From assembly GCA_022605955.1 (NCBI GenBank), contig JAKCOZ010000018.1, positions 1,496,001 through 1,560,000 on the forward strand: DNA of 64,000 nt. The letters are read 5' to 3'. Below are positions 49,637 to 62,992 of the stretch, in pieces. Below the pieces are notes generated by a model. That model saw nothing but the letters and a program-made list of their open reading frames with translations. It searched no databases and was not told the origin of the DNA. The first letter of the stretch is position 1. Each line of letters begins with the position of its first letter. The DNA comes from Rallus limicola (lineage: Eukaryota > Chordata > Aves > Gruiformes > Rallidae). The position numbers and the translations under genes are program-made.

Positions 49637-52600
49637 CATTTGGGCAGGTATAACTAAGATGGAAAAACAAGCAGGTCAGGTCCTCATTAGGACCTGACAG
49701 GGATACTAGGAAGGTCTGGGAGGAGGTTAATTTTAAAGCATTCAGTAACTATCTGCTGATAAGGCTACTGTGTTTCCTGCCAACTGCTGCTGTGGCAGAG
49801 GCTCAGTGTCACCTCCAGCCCTGAGGGTAGATTTGCTTTCCAGGGGCGTGGGGTAAGGAATTGAACTGGCATAGTTGAGAGAGCACTGAAGAATGGGTTC
49901 AGTTTTCTTTGGGTGAGTAGTGTCCTTAGCATCCTTCTGCCAAAGCTCAGTATCAGCAGGAGGCTCCTGGGCTTGGTGGCTTATCATCTTTCACTTGCAT
50001 TTCCTTACCTAGACTGAGAAGTTAAATAAACCAGTTAATTATTCATGCAGCAACAAACAAGGAAAACACCTTTCAGCACCACACTGATAAAACAGACCAA
50101 GTCTTTCAACTTACTTTCTATCGATACGTCCATCAGCTCATGTAGAATACCACGTGCAGGATCTTGAAAATGGCATTCCAATCACAGGGATGAAGGCCCG
50201 AGGGAGAGTAAGAGACAGCTCCATCAAATCAGCTGACATTTTAAAATAAATGATAGGTTTTTAGTAAATCTGCCTGCCCTCCTTGCACATATGCAGTGAT
50301 AGATATAATTACCTCTCTCAGAAAAGGTGTACCCCGAGGTCTAGGGTTGCATGCATACAAGTTAGTGATGAATCTCATCGTGCCTTTCTTTCTACATCAA
50401 ATTGATTGGTGGCTCTGACAGTGTAAGTGCCAAATTGGGGTGAGAGAAATTCATTCAAATGTCTTGTTTCACTCAGGGTTCTGGAAGAGACAAAGAGGAA
50501 ACCACTGCTGCTTGAAAAGAGGGCACAGAAGAGAGCAAGACAGTTCTGTGAGACGACCTTCATCCAATCCGTGACAGATTTTTTGTGAAAGTGAAGATAA
50601 TTTGTAACTAAATAGAGAGATGAAGGAGCTGTTTGTGGGCTACAACCATTTAGGAGATCCGTGGTGTAATGAAACCATGCAACTTCAGAGGGTAACGATC
50701 TATCTTGCGCTGATGAAATAGAATGAAATCATCAGTTTTGCTGCCAAAAACCCAAACCAAAGCAACAACCTAAATAGAAAGACTTGGTATCTCCCACAGA
50801 GAGTTGCCTGGGGTTAGATAAACTAAAATCTTACTGAGTTTTAATGTCAGAATGCTTTATAATCTCAAATGTGACTGTAATAACACTACCTTCTTACCAA
50901 TGAAACAGGTAGTCTGTGGGTTTGGGGTCTTACTGGGTTAAAAGCAAATTAAAAAATACTCTGAACTCTTACTCCTGTTGCCTCACCTAGTCATCAGGGC
51001 TGCAGCAGAGAGAAGTGTGTTCTGCTCAGATTTCATAATGGTAATTAATTTTATATCCGTTTTATAACTCTCATGTGTTCCATGGACAAATGATGTCTGT
51101 GGCAATGAGATGGCTAGTGAACAAAGCACTTCTATGAGCTGCCTGGTATGTCAGGTGGAGTAATACCTTCTGAATCCTTGATGGCTACTGTAAAGGGCTA
51201 AAGTCTCTGCCTCTGAGTGCCTCTTGGATGTTGCCTTGCTTAGCAAAGGAGCACTATGAGCAGGTGATGTTCTTGGTGTGATGTGCAGAAAAGTTATGGT
51301 CAGAACCTCAGGATGCCTCACTTTGAGCACAATAGGTTTGGGTTTATTGCTTATTTATCAACACACTACAGAAAGGATTTGAAATAGCTTTCCAGATCTG
51401 AAATCACCAGTGAAGTATGTTCTACTGTAGATGTGGAGAGGCGCTGGATAATGAATCACGCTTTCAGAAACAGAAAACAAAAGAGAGTTCATTTCCTTAT
51501 TTGTTTTGCCAGCTGCTCTCCTTTCTCATCTGCATATATTCTTTGAGTATTGCATCAGGATCCTTGGACGTAATGTTGTCAGTTCCTTGCTCATTACGCG
51601 GTTTAAGGACCATAGCTGAATAAATAATTGATAAAAGTGCTAAGGAGGGAAGTGAGGAGATATTAAAAATACAATAGGAAGATAATCCAGTCTTCATCAT
51701 GGAAGACAATTTGCACCTCAGCTCTACTGCTGAGGTTAAGCACTCAGAGATATTGGTATAAATATTTATACCAGTTTATTTATTTATTTATACAAATATC
51801 TCAGTTGAAAGCAATAAGACAGCTTGATATGGTTCTAAGCCATTACATTTCTTCCACCAGAGTTTCTTGTTTGTCAACAAACAAAACCATCATCAACCAA
51901 GGTTGTCATCTCTGTCCCAGATCACTTTATGTATCAGTCCTCAAGGAAGCAGTTTTTAAGTGCACTAACATGAGAAGAATAAAACTTTAATTCACATCTG
52001 CTCTGAACATTGTCACTGTTTGTTTTGAGACCAATTCAACATTTTCTGTGTGTGATGATTCTTCCCCTGTTCCTAACCACGTCGGCATAGCAAGTTAAGC
52101 AGCGGTCAGCATTATTGCTCAGAATATCTTGTAAAACTGAAGTTCCTGCAGCATGTAACACAGAGCTGCCGGTATCACAGGTAATAGGAATGCTGTTTGG
52201 GGGTTTTACCAGAAGGTGAATTGGTAAGGTGAATGGTTTAGATCAATGAAATATGGAGGGCTTCTTTGTAAACCTTAGCTATTGTGCCTGTACATTCAAT
52301 ATGCCGACTCAGTGTAACACATCTGCCCAGGCTGGAACATGGCAGCCATTCTGCACTAACAACTCAACCCAGCGCTTCAATTTTCTGAAGAGGAGACATG
52401 AGGAATAATTCATCCAGTTGAAGCTGCGAGGTGAGGCACAAAGGTGATGACCAGGATTAACTTCCCCCGCAGCCTGGTTTCATGCAGAAACATTTTTGTG
52501 TGTCTTGCAGGAGACAACTCCCCGCAGAGCAGGAGCAGGAGCAGGTCTGGATAACTGTCTGTCAGGAATGCCCCATGAGTACCATGGGCAGCTGGGCTTT

Positions 52601-54880
52601 TTCCCTCCCACTAAAAAGATGAGACTTTAAAGGTTTTCATCTGTGTCTGTGAACATTTTCAAATGACTGGCCAAGACTGCGAGCTCTCACCGATGACTCT
52701 GAAAGCATGCTGGCATTCATTTAAAACAGCTTTATTTTTTCCAGCTAAATGCCTTAGTAGGGGAGTTCAGTGTTCCCTTCTGCCTCTCCAGAGTGCAAAG
52801 GAGGAGTTCATTACTTAAACATTTGCTGTCTTTCAATAGGAGAGTGATATCCATCTCCTTCTGGGTGCCCTGAAAAATGTCCCTTTTTAGATTTGCTGAA
52901 ACTTGCTGTGCTAGCTGAAAGCAGTTTGTCTCAATTCCCACCCAGAACTCTCATGTAGCATCGCCACCCTTGCACTAGGAACCAGCTCCAGAAGTGCCCG
53001 TCCTTACAGCATGCTTTCAGAGAGTGTTTGATGGCAGGACCATGCTGACAAAGGGGACAACATCCCTCAGTCTCAGGTTATTTGGGTAACAAGTTAAACT
53101 TCTGCTCAGTTCCCAACATGGTAGCTGCGACCTGGACATTTTGCAGCTGCTATGCCATTAACTAGGAATTCATAGCACTGCCAATAAAAAATATGAAAGA
53201 CATAATTTTCAAGTGGTAGATCTGAGTTATCCTCTTGTTCTAGGGGCTCTTAAGTGGATTCAATCATGTTCAGTCACAGCCATGTCAAACTCAATTGCCG
53301 AAACAAAACCTGTTCCCAACTGCCTACAACTGTTTCTGTAACACCTCTCAGAGCTCTGACCTAGCAACTTTGCCCTCTGGAGCTGCTCTTTCCATCATTT
53401 CCAACACCTAAAAACCCAATTCCTTGAACCAATCAAGTATACAGTAAAAAACATAGTGACTGTATCTACTGCATGCTATATATCATGGAAAGAGAGGCCA
53501 GAACAAACCAACCACTGTGAGATATTAACTTAGGCACAACTGAAAGTAGCCCAAAACACATTAAGCAGTAAAAATACTTTGCCACTCTCTGGGCTCAAAT
53601 ACAGATTTTGATAATGACTGTGAAGCGCAGCGATGCCTTTCCCTTAGATGAAAAGGAACAGACACGCAATGTTCTCTCTGGCTTCTTTGGAAAAGTGTTT
53701 AGGAGCTCTCATCTCATATGGAGAAATAAGAGAAGCAATTAGCACTGAAACCAAACTGCAACTCTCATTCCGAGTAGTACTTCACACAAACAGACCTGCT
53801 GAACCCCATGGTTTTATTCAAGTAATGAAGTGTTGCTCAGTGTAATTAAGGATTGCCAGCTTTGGACCCCGAAAGTGTAATTACAGCTTTCATCATGTAG
53901 GACCTTAAAGCATGATGCAGGCTACAAATTAAGTTCTCTGCACCCTCTCCTTTCAAAATGAAACCAGACACATTTTCTGCTCTTCTAGACCCAGTCTCTC
54001 ATTTAGAAAATGTACTTTTTTTTGTTGAGCCAAGGAGAAACAGTTTTTCTGGCAGTAGTTAATTTCCTAACACTAAGGAGGGTACTTTCAACAGTTTGTA
54101 TTGTCCTCTTAGCTTATTCATGTCTGCAGTGAAGGTTATTCTATTAGCTCTTGCTATGGAGGCTGTTTCCTCTTGCCCTTGCCAGGTTGGAACCTGTTTT
54201 CCAGAGCTCACTGACAGCACGAAAAGTACAACTGTGACTGTGAATGTTAAGACTGGCAACGACATACTTTTTCATGGATGAGGTCTGTTTTTCTTTCTGA
54301 TGCGATCTACACTAAGATGCTACCACAATTTGTCATTTTGGACCTCCTAGGTTATCTTGATGACAAATAAACTGCAGGTGCTTTGAAGGGCCACCTGCTA
54401 GGTCAGGTGGGATTGATGTAAATGTCTGAAGTGCTTACAAGTTTTATCCTTTTGTTAAATCTAATGTTACATACGTGGCTGAATGTGCTATTGCACCGTG
54501 TGTGCTGAGAAGCAACAGACCCAAATAGTGTATATGAGAAATGATGCACAAAGCCCGTGAGTTTATATACTGCTTTTTGGGCCAAATGCTATACTGAGGG
54601 GGATTATTGTGAGTTTTAACTTCTGCAGCTGTTTCTCTGTGTCCATAAAAAAATGAAGTTCAGTCTCATGTTACAGCAGGGTAAACCAGATGTACTTCGT
54701 GTTTCAGGTACTGCCCACTGAAAATCACTCTCTGTTCACAGCAGCAGAAGCATTATGCAACTGGGATGGATTTGTCTTTCTGCGAGGCTCCTCATCCTTA
54801 TCTCGCTGAGTAACCCATCCAAAACTCCTACGATGATATGAGTTCCTTCCAGTGCTGCCAATTTTTACAGTTTAATCATA
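49637..54880. other. Intergenic stretch, nothing recognised
   Basis: AT-rich to average composition. I see no exon, repeat family or RNA gene here. A ttta/atta low-complexity patch lies near 51760-51790. Confidence 0.6.
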
Positions 54881-54909
54881 AAACTGTCAGAGCTGGGTTT
54901 GCATCAAGG

Positions 54910-55210
54910 TGAAACGCGCCAGTTGTCACGTGGAGCGGCTGAGGCGGGGTTTGGCTGGGGGAAGCGTTTGGAGACGCCGGGGGTGAGGGGGGCTGTTGCG
55001 GCTGCGTAACCCGTGGCTGGAGTGAAGGTGCCTGGTGCGTGAGCTTCCGGCGCGGCAGGGAGCAGCCACCGCGACGCGCTCTGCCCCGGCTGAGCTGCGG
55101 AAAGGTACAAGGTGATAGCCCCTTCTGTGCCTCGCGTGCATTGCAGGTCTCTGCCGTCTATGGAATAACTTCTAATAAGGCACAAAAGCCATACCGTTGG
55201 CTGGGACCGG
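54910..55210 (+). promoter_or_regulatory. CpG-island promoter with probable non-coding first exon
   Basis: About twenty CpG dinucleotides fall within roughly 200 bp (54912-55110), against near absence of CpG around it. A CACGTG E-box is at 54927-54932. No TATA box is seen. Possible exon-ending donors are gtacaagg at 55105, gtgatagc at 55112 and gtgaattg at 55220. Orientation (+) is inferred from these donors and from the strong + exon at 56235. No usable long ATG frame starts in it, so the first exon would be non-coding. The gene is unknown. Confidence 0.5.
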
Positions 55211-56234
55211 GCCCTAAGGTGAATTGAGTTTTGAACTAGGCTTGTTCAACAGGTGTCTGCAAGAAACTGATTCACGTGGGTTATTGTAGCTGAAAGGGTT
55301 TTGCTTGTTCAATATTTAAAAAAAAAAAATTATTTTAAGCTTCACTGGTGGCTTAGCCTTTTAAGGTCAGCTTGCACACAGTATGTGAACTTAGGATTTC
55401 TTTTAGAATCTGTGAAAATGCTCATGTTATGAGTTTGGGTGGGATTTTGAGCAGGAGAATAACAGCCCTTTAAGGATTGCTCCCTGTGTGTAAGAGTGTG
55501 TGCTAAGCTAGCTAGAGTAAGCTGTGCTAATGTAGGATTTGGTAGGGTAGGTAGAACGTAAGTCCTCAGGGTCCTTGTCTGGTTTCCCTGTTGTTCCTGG
55601 AGTGGGCACCCTGCCCCAGCCCCACAGAACAGAAGAGGTAAGCCACTTCTCCCACTCAGCCTGGAAGGATCCAGAGGATAAAGCCAAGAATTTGGCCAAG
55701 AGATTCAAGTCAGTGTCAGGTTCACAACGGCTTGCTGAGGCATTCTAAGCATGCTCTGAGTGGAAGACTGAGTAGCCTGTGCTTGAGGCTGTTTTAGGAG
55801 ATGTTTAAATTTTTTTGTCAGGTGGGAATTGTTCATGGAAGGTGGGATATTGTAAGACTTATACTAGGGTCCCATTGTTGACTTTGAGAAGTCACAGAAC
55901 ATCAGACCTCAGACTCAGTATGAATGCATGCAGCAATACAAAATTACCTCACAAACGAATCCTGCCTGTAACCACCCACGAGTCCAGCCTCTGCCACATG
56001 CAGACCTCTCTCCACTGGGTAGGTGGCACTCACCCCAGGTGACACTGCTCTGCTTGGTTCTACAGGGTTAAGTTTTACTTAATTTGTGCAAGACCTGTGG
56101 GGACTGTGGCTTTGCTTTGGAGGATACAGGTATTAACTTAGGAATCATTCTTGCCTGTGAACAAGCACCTGTTCTTTTGATATATTTTTTTTTCCTCCTT
56201 CCTGACCTATCTTCCCTGTTCTTCTTTTGGACAG

Positions 56235-56298
56235 TGTAAACAAGTCCCAGAAGAACTGCTGAAACTCCCTCTGAGTGATATGTTGAAGCATCAGACAG
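56235..56298 (+). CDS. Orphan 64-nt exon with strong splice sites
   Basis: It is preceded by a long pyrimidine tract ending ttcttcttttggacag and followed by gacag|gtaagatc, both near-ideal splice signals. Frame 1 is open (CKQVPEELLKLPLSDMLKHQ-T, plus one base), while the other two frames contain stops. It would be 21 codons and phase 1 at its end. It lies 1.1 kb after the CpG-island block. I do not recognise the protein, and it could equally be a non-coding RNA exon. Confidence 0.35.
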
Positions 56299-59200
56299 GT
56301 AAGATCTCATTTATAAGCAGCATTGGATGGCAGTATGTGTGTCTGCCACGTGCATACCCTTCATCAGCACTGGGAATGCGGTGGGATGGAAAGTTTTGGT
56401 ATTTCTGTTTGTGTTACGAACTGTCAAACAAGGAAGGGAGTCCTCCAAAAAGCTGGCATGCTGTTAGTCTGGTCGCTTTGTGTGCCACAAGAATGTTTTC
56501 TGTGGCTTTTGATAGGAAGTTTATTTTAAGATGTGAAGTGCTGTGTGATACAGTGGTGTTTCTGGGTACCTTCTTGTGCTAAGTAACCCTGTGGTTTCTG
56601 AAACAGATGCATCAGTGATCACTTCTTGTGCTGGAAAACCAGGTGAAGTCCTGAGTCAAGGGCATTGAGTGTACAGGAAAGATGCCTTGCTTAGGCAGGA
56701 GGAAACTTTGGTTAAATGTTTGGGAAAGATCATGTGGACTGTTCTCTGGTTATGGTCAGGCTGCTGACTCAAGCCAGACTTTGCAGTGACATATGGGCTG
56801 AGTTCTGTTCTGATGTGGAACTAAAGTGGTCTTTTACTGGGTGAAGAGGTGCTTCTGCATGTTTTGGGCTTTGATATGGGTTTTCTTCAAATCCTTGATT
56901 TTTCATATGTTGGCCTGTGGAGGCTTTTTTTATGGGAAAAACAGATGCTTCCTAAGAGCCATCCTGGGTAGGGACTACCGTTTCCAGGCCTTTGAAGTGG
57001 GTCTCCAGTTAGTCATCTGTGTGAGGCAGGCTGGTCATGCAATAGTTTCTGTGGCTGTTGCTGGGGTTTGAAGATCCCAGATGGAGAGTTGACCAGGTCA
57101 CAAGACTGTTCCTTCCTAGAAGGAAGGAACTTGCTCATGTTTTCCTCTTGTAGCTCTTAGGATGTCATCAGTGCCATAGTTTTTCAGTCTTCTCCAGTCT
57201 GATTAGAATGAGAAAACAAGTGTTCATGGGAGTGCAGACTTCAATGGTGATATTTCTAGCTGAAGACCTATAAAGTGCTTGGGGAAGTAATTTAACATTG
57301 AAGTAATTTTATGATAGTGTTATAGCATGACATTAATAAACAGCATGAGCTTGACATGGGGTAGTAGAAAAACGACTGATTTGTAGTGCTGTTTTGTGGT
57401 GCAAGTGTAAGGATATGTCAGAAGAGTGTTTCCTGGCAGGAAGGAAGATGAACATCTCCTGTAGTTTGTGGTGTAAGTAAAAAGATAATGTTCACCGCAG
57501 AAAGCTGTGTGAGGCAATAAACAGTGTTTGTGGGGCATGAAATGAGGAAATGGAGTGATGAACTCTGTACCTGTGAAGCTGGGTCCTGCTGGGGAGATGT
57601 ACAGTCTAATTGAATCAGCTGTAACCAAAATATTTTTCTCTTTTCAAGTGTGTCTTAAGGTTCAGAGTTGCCGATGCCTTGGATTTTCCTTGAAAGTCTC
57701 TAAGGTGGTATGTTCTCAGGGAAGAAATAGTTGAAGGCAGGTAATTGAGGGAGAGAGATGTGATGTGATTGAACACATCTTGCGGTTGGTTCTTTCTTGC
57801 TGTATACAAAGTTTGCAACTCAGGTCTTTGTAAGCATATGAAACTCTTGCCCCTGCTCCCAGAAAAAAGTGCTGTATGTAACCCTAATGAATTTGGGGAT
57901 GTGAATTTTTGTGTGTACAACTTTCTGGACTAGGTCTGGAACTGTAAAGTCTTTCTGATGACATCTGCTTAAGTGTGTATGGCACCAGAAGCACCCGTCC
58001 TCTATGTACAGTGAAAGTTATCTTAGACTTCTTGACAGTAGCTTAGTAGTACTGTATGCAAGCTTGGTATTGTTACTGAGTTCATGAGTAGTAACATCTG
58101 CCTGCATAGACCTAGTACAGATCCTGTTTTACAGAAACAGGGCACAGCTTTCCTTTTCATTTCAGTTTCCTCTCACAGAAGTGCCTTCCTGTCTTGTTTT
58201 ATTCCAGGTGCTGTCTCCCCATCCTGATGTCAGTGCAGCACTGGCTTTACAGCAGTGCTTTGTGCTTGCCCTGTTTCCCAGTGTTCATATGGTCACAGGT
58301 CTGCAATGCTGGCTGAGTTTTGCTAGTTTTCGAAAGGAAGCCCATACATAAAGCTCCTGGGCTTGTATTTAAGGAATAAGCAGATACAATGCCTGCCTTG
58401 GTGTTTCTTTTGCTTCTTACCTTAGCTGAAATGCTTTGTGTATAAAACCATGCCCTGTCTGGACTTAAGGTTCTTCAGCCACTTTCAACTCCCACCTCTT
58501 AATTTTTTTTTTTCCTTTAGTCCAAGTGGCTTCTGGGCTGTTGGCAAAAAATGGTGTTTCAAAAAATCTCTTCCAATGTAATACTACCTTTCCCCATCTT
58601 GCCAGCTATTTCTGCTTTGTTGCCTTCATCCCTGCTCTGAATTTGACACCTTTTTAATTTAAATCTCCCAGTCAGTGTCTTGCTTTACCCATGTCTTGAA
58701 CGTGCCAATTACATTTCTCCTGTAGCACATGTGCTTCTAATTCCCTGTATTGTCACATACCAACTCCAAGTGTTGCTACAGATCATGTTTATGGTTCAAT
58801 CCTTCCTCACTTTGCTGCAGGCAGGAGGAGGTAGTAAGAAGTAGTTCATTCACATCCCCCTCCCCCCAGCTACCAACATGGGATGCTTCCTGGTGACCTG
58901 AAGGGGTTGTGTGACAAATACTATTTTCTAATGACTTTTGCTGGGGAAAATAGTCTTTCAGCCAGGAGTCTTGAGTAATGGGATCGCATGTGCCACCTTG
59001 TTTGGGTGCAGAAATGTAAATCCAAAGTTGAGGGTTGTATCCTTTAATGCTGACTTGTGCCATTACCTACAGTGCTGCGTTCTGGTGTTTGCACCAGTCA
59101 GCTGCTACAGAACCGCTGGCTGAGCTGTGCGGCTGCTGCTGTAAGCCCCTTTTGGTAAGGGGAAGGAAAGCACAAAAACTGAGGCTGCCTCTCCTGCCCT

Positions 59201-59491
59201 TGTTCTTAATGCAAGTTGTTCTGGGTGTGACACTGTCAGCGAATCCAGGGTCTTCAGGATTTGTTTCCCATAGCTGGGATCTCTGGCATGTAAGTGAACT
59301 GTGAGTGATGTAATAAAGGCTGTAGCGTGAGTTCATCCCTCTCAGTCATGAAAATAATGTCTTTCCTCTCTCTGTCCTTGTATTTTCATGACTTCTGCAG
59401 AACCGCCAGTCTCAACTAAGTTTGATAGAGAATTAGTAATGAACAACACACTTGTTGGGTGGAGCAAACAGACTGTCATTGCTTTGTCATT

Positions 59492-59552
59492 TGAGGGGTT
59501 GGACCCCATGATCTCTTGAGGTCCCCTCCAACCCCTATGATTCTGTGGTTGC
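59492..59552 (+). mobile_element. CR1 LINE terminal fragment
   Basis: gaggggttggaccccatgat followed by tcttgaggtcccctccaacc and ctatgattctgtgg is the CR1 3' terminus in + orientation, about 60 bp long. Confidence 0.88.
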
Positions 59553-62500
59553 TGAAACCTTGTTTCCCTGAGACAAGAAGTGTAAAATCAAATGCCTCTT
59601 GGTGTGGGAGGACATGTGAAAAATATTTGCATAAGGAATCTACAGTCCCCCAATTGTGGCATTTTCCCTATTTCAAAACCATGTAAAAGCTCCTGTCTGT
59701 AGCCATCAGCACTGTGGCTGACGTGGAGGTCAGGTTTCATTCCACACAGCAGGACTACCAGTCCTTGACAGCCTCTGCAGCCAGCCTGGCTCTGGATGCC
59801 TCTCGACTCTTGAGCGTTAGGCAGTACTCCTGGAGAGCAGAGGCCAAAGACATCTCCCAGTTCCAACAGTGTGGCTGCTCATGTTGTGAATAACAGCTTC
59901 CTTGAGGTTGTTCCAGTCTTTGTGAACTAAAAGTTGAGGAGAGTAATTCAGGGATATGGGACCTGACCATGAAGACCACAAAACATACTGGGTATTTACT
60001 ACAGGGCTGATTGGGGTGTAAGTAATAGCAAGTGATGTGTAATGTGTGTTAGGAAATGGCACACACTTCTCTAGCTTACAGTATAGGTGGATGTGGCAGC
60101 TGTCCCAGCCCCCTTCAGAGTTACTAGGTACTAGGAGCCTTTGTGAAATGCTGTCCTGTTTAAGCTGATGGCAGTGCTGGATGGACCTTATTGGATGTAT
60201 TTATTTTCTTACATAATGAGTTGTTTCTGTCCTTCAGCAGTTGATTGTTTCCAAATTTGGGGCTCTGTGTGGTGGACTTGGGAGAATTCCCATGTGATAT
60301 GAACAGGGCTGTGAGAAGGCATATTAGTTTTTGAGAGCAGATCTTTTTTTACTGGTGTAATAAATCTTAAGAGATGGAAAACAATGCTGATTTATATGCA
60401 ACCAGGTTAAAGTTTGGAAATAAGGACCTAATTGGTGGCATGCCTGTCTTTTTTGATCATATGCAGTGTTCAGCTTAGGTAACGACAGGCTTATCTCTGC
60501 TTTTGCAAGCCAGTGCCATGTTGCATTTACAGCCTAATACAAATAAGCAGAATTCTTTTGTGCTGCAGTGAGTGAATGTAATTGCTGGCAGATGTGAGTT
60601 TCAGGTTAGCCTTCCCAAATTGCTCACCATTTGTAGAGTTCCCTTGGAACCGTGCTGCAACTCAAGCCTCCGCTTCAGCGATGGGAGGTTGAAGCTCTGT
60701 TGCTGGAATATGAATGGGCAGAGGAGGTGAGGCTTCTCCTCCCTCAGAAAGCCAGCGCTGCAATCCCCTGATGTTTTGAGATGCTGGCAGGCAGCCTAGA
60801 TACTCCTCATGAATAAATGCAGCTTTGATGGCATGTTCTATGACCCGATCCCCCATCTCAATGCCATGCCCATGTATTTTTGGTTGCTTGGGTTTATAGT
60901 GCAGTTCACAGCCTGTCATTCTGCTGTTCCATGAACTTTTTCCTGTTCTGGGATGTTGCATCTTATGCTGAAGTGTGGCTGTAAGAGAATCCTGTCGTTT
61001 CCATTAAAACACTGCACAGGAAGAGGTCTGATGTGTTGGCTTGAGTACAGGCATTGTTCCCCCACCATGTGCTTGATCCACAGATTTTGTCAGACTTACC
61101 TTGTATTTTTAAAGGCCAGATATCTGGAATAAGTACTGTAAAAATGCCTCCTTTGAGCTGAATGCTCTCAGACCCCTCTGAACATTTTGGACAAAATTGG
61201 ATGCTGTAGTTCTTACATGTCTAAAACTTCTCAGATGTCGTTTCCTCATCTTTCATTGCACTTGGCCTTCCAGCTCTTGATGGGAGCAGGATTGGGTGTG
61301 CCAGAGTACTAATGCTGAAAGGGAGACTAGGTCTGTGGGGCTAAGATAGCTTAACCCTTTCCTAAACTCCACATGGTGCCACAGAATAACCTGTATACCT
61401 AGACAAAAATAAATAAATCTCCAATTCTTTAATGTTTGGGACCCCAGTTTGACCCTTGAGCTCACAGGGAGCACTGGCAATACGGAGGTAAAACTGCATC
61501 GAGAGTTTGGGGGTGAAGGCACCCTCAAGCTGGGCTCCTATGAGGTCAGTACATGACTATTGTGAGTTCATCTCTAAGACAGTTGGTGTGAGTACTCTCA
61601 AATAAGATGGCTTCACAAGTGAAGCAGTGTTGTGGAAGCTCTCCTGCTTCCTCAGTTGTCACGTCAAAGCTGACTTGAGACTTTGTTCCTTTAGAAAACA
61701 TCTCTGGGGTGCATGTAGAGAGAAGTGATCGCTGTTTGGATTTTCCAAGTGATGATGCCTTCAGCAAAAACGTGTTTGGGTTCTGCAGTAAAACAGAATT
61801 AGCTGGAGAGAGGGTAATGGATATATGCATCTACCAAGGAAAGATCCATATGGGATGGTCTTGTATATAAATACACAAGCTGGGAGAGCAGTAAAAGCTT
61901 GCCTAATGTATTTGTTAGGGGTGAAATATTCTGAGCATAGAGATAAATCTGCTGTAGCTCTTGCCAGTGTGCAGTATGTATCAGACCATCTCTGAAAGCC
62001 CAGCTTTTCTATGGGGAACTGCTTGTGTTTCTGTAGTGTTGGCCAGTGGTGATGCAAATATCCCAGAGAAGTACAGGTGTCTTCTGTAATTTTTCATCAG
62101 GAGGAGGATGTTCTTTACTTTGAAGTGCTGTGTGCCTTCTTTCAGCTGCCAGATTGGAACCCCTCAGTGTCAAATACAAGTCTGAAACAAATTGTTATGG
62201 TTGAAGCGTAAAGTTCAGGAGATGCTTCTAATGATAGCAGTGCTCTCTGGTTTAGGCAGGCACATTGAGATTTGCTGCTAGAAAGCTTTTCCACACCTGT
62301 TGTCATAAGGATGATGTTGCACACAGAGACTGCAGTGCTTGTCTGCTGAGGGCCACCTTAGCGTTTTTACAGTTGGTGATTATTTCCCAGCCTTCTTACA
62401 TCACCTCTATTGGTGCTGCAGGATTGATGTAGGAAACTGTGTGCAAATAGACCCAGTCAAGAAACCTTGAGCTCTTAAAGATGTTCATTGCAATGTAGCA

Positions 62501-62768
62501 TAACTGGCAAGGTCACCATGGAACAAGGCGCTGTGATTTATAAGTCACAAAGATGAAATCTTTAGGAAAGTTGGATAAGTACTTTATAGGTCACCTTTAT
62601 TTTTCCTACCATAGATGCCTTGCCTTTATGTTGCTGTGTATTATTGAAGTGAATAAAGAAGTAGCTGTATGTTTAGTTTAGTAGAATATTAGTTGTAGTT
62701 TTGAGGGGTTTGCCTGAAAAAAGTAAAATTTAAAGTAGTCCCAAATAATGCACAACATTAAAATGAAT

Positions 62769-62992
62769 AGGGGTGTGAGGGACCTCAAAGATCATCTAAT
62801 TCCAGTCCCCCTGCCATGGTCAGGGACACCTCTCACCAGACCAGGCTGCTCAAAGCCCCATCCAACCCAGCCTTGAACACCTCCAGGGAGGGGGCAGCCA
62901 CCATCTGCCTGGGCAGCCTGTGCCAGGGCCTCACCACCCTCAGAGGGAAGAATTTCTTTCTAATACCCAATCTAAATCTCCCCCCTTCCAAA
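62769..62992 (-). mobile_element. CR1 LINE 3' fragment, antisense
   Basis: gagggacctcaaagatcatc, then ctgctcaaagccccatccaa, cttgaacacctccagggagg and cagcctgtgccagggcctca are the reverse complement of a CR1 3' region. The tail lacks the usual terminal ttctatgattct repeat, so the very end is lost or diverged. Confidence 0.9.
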
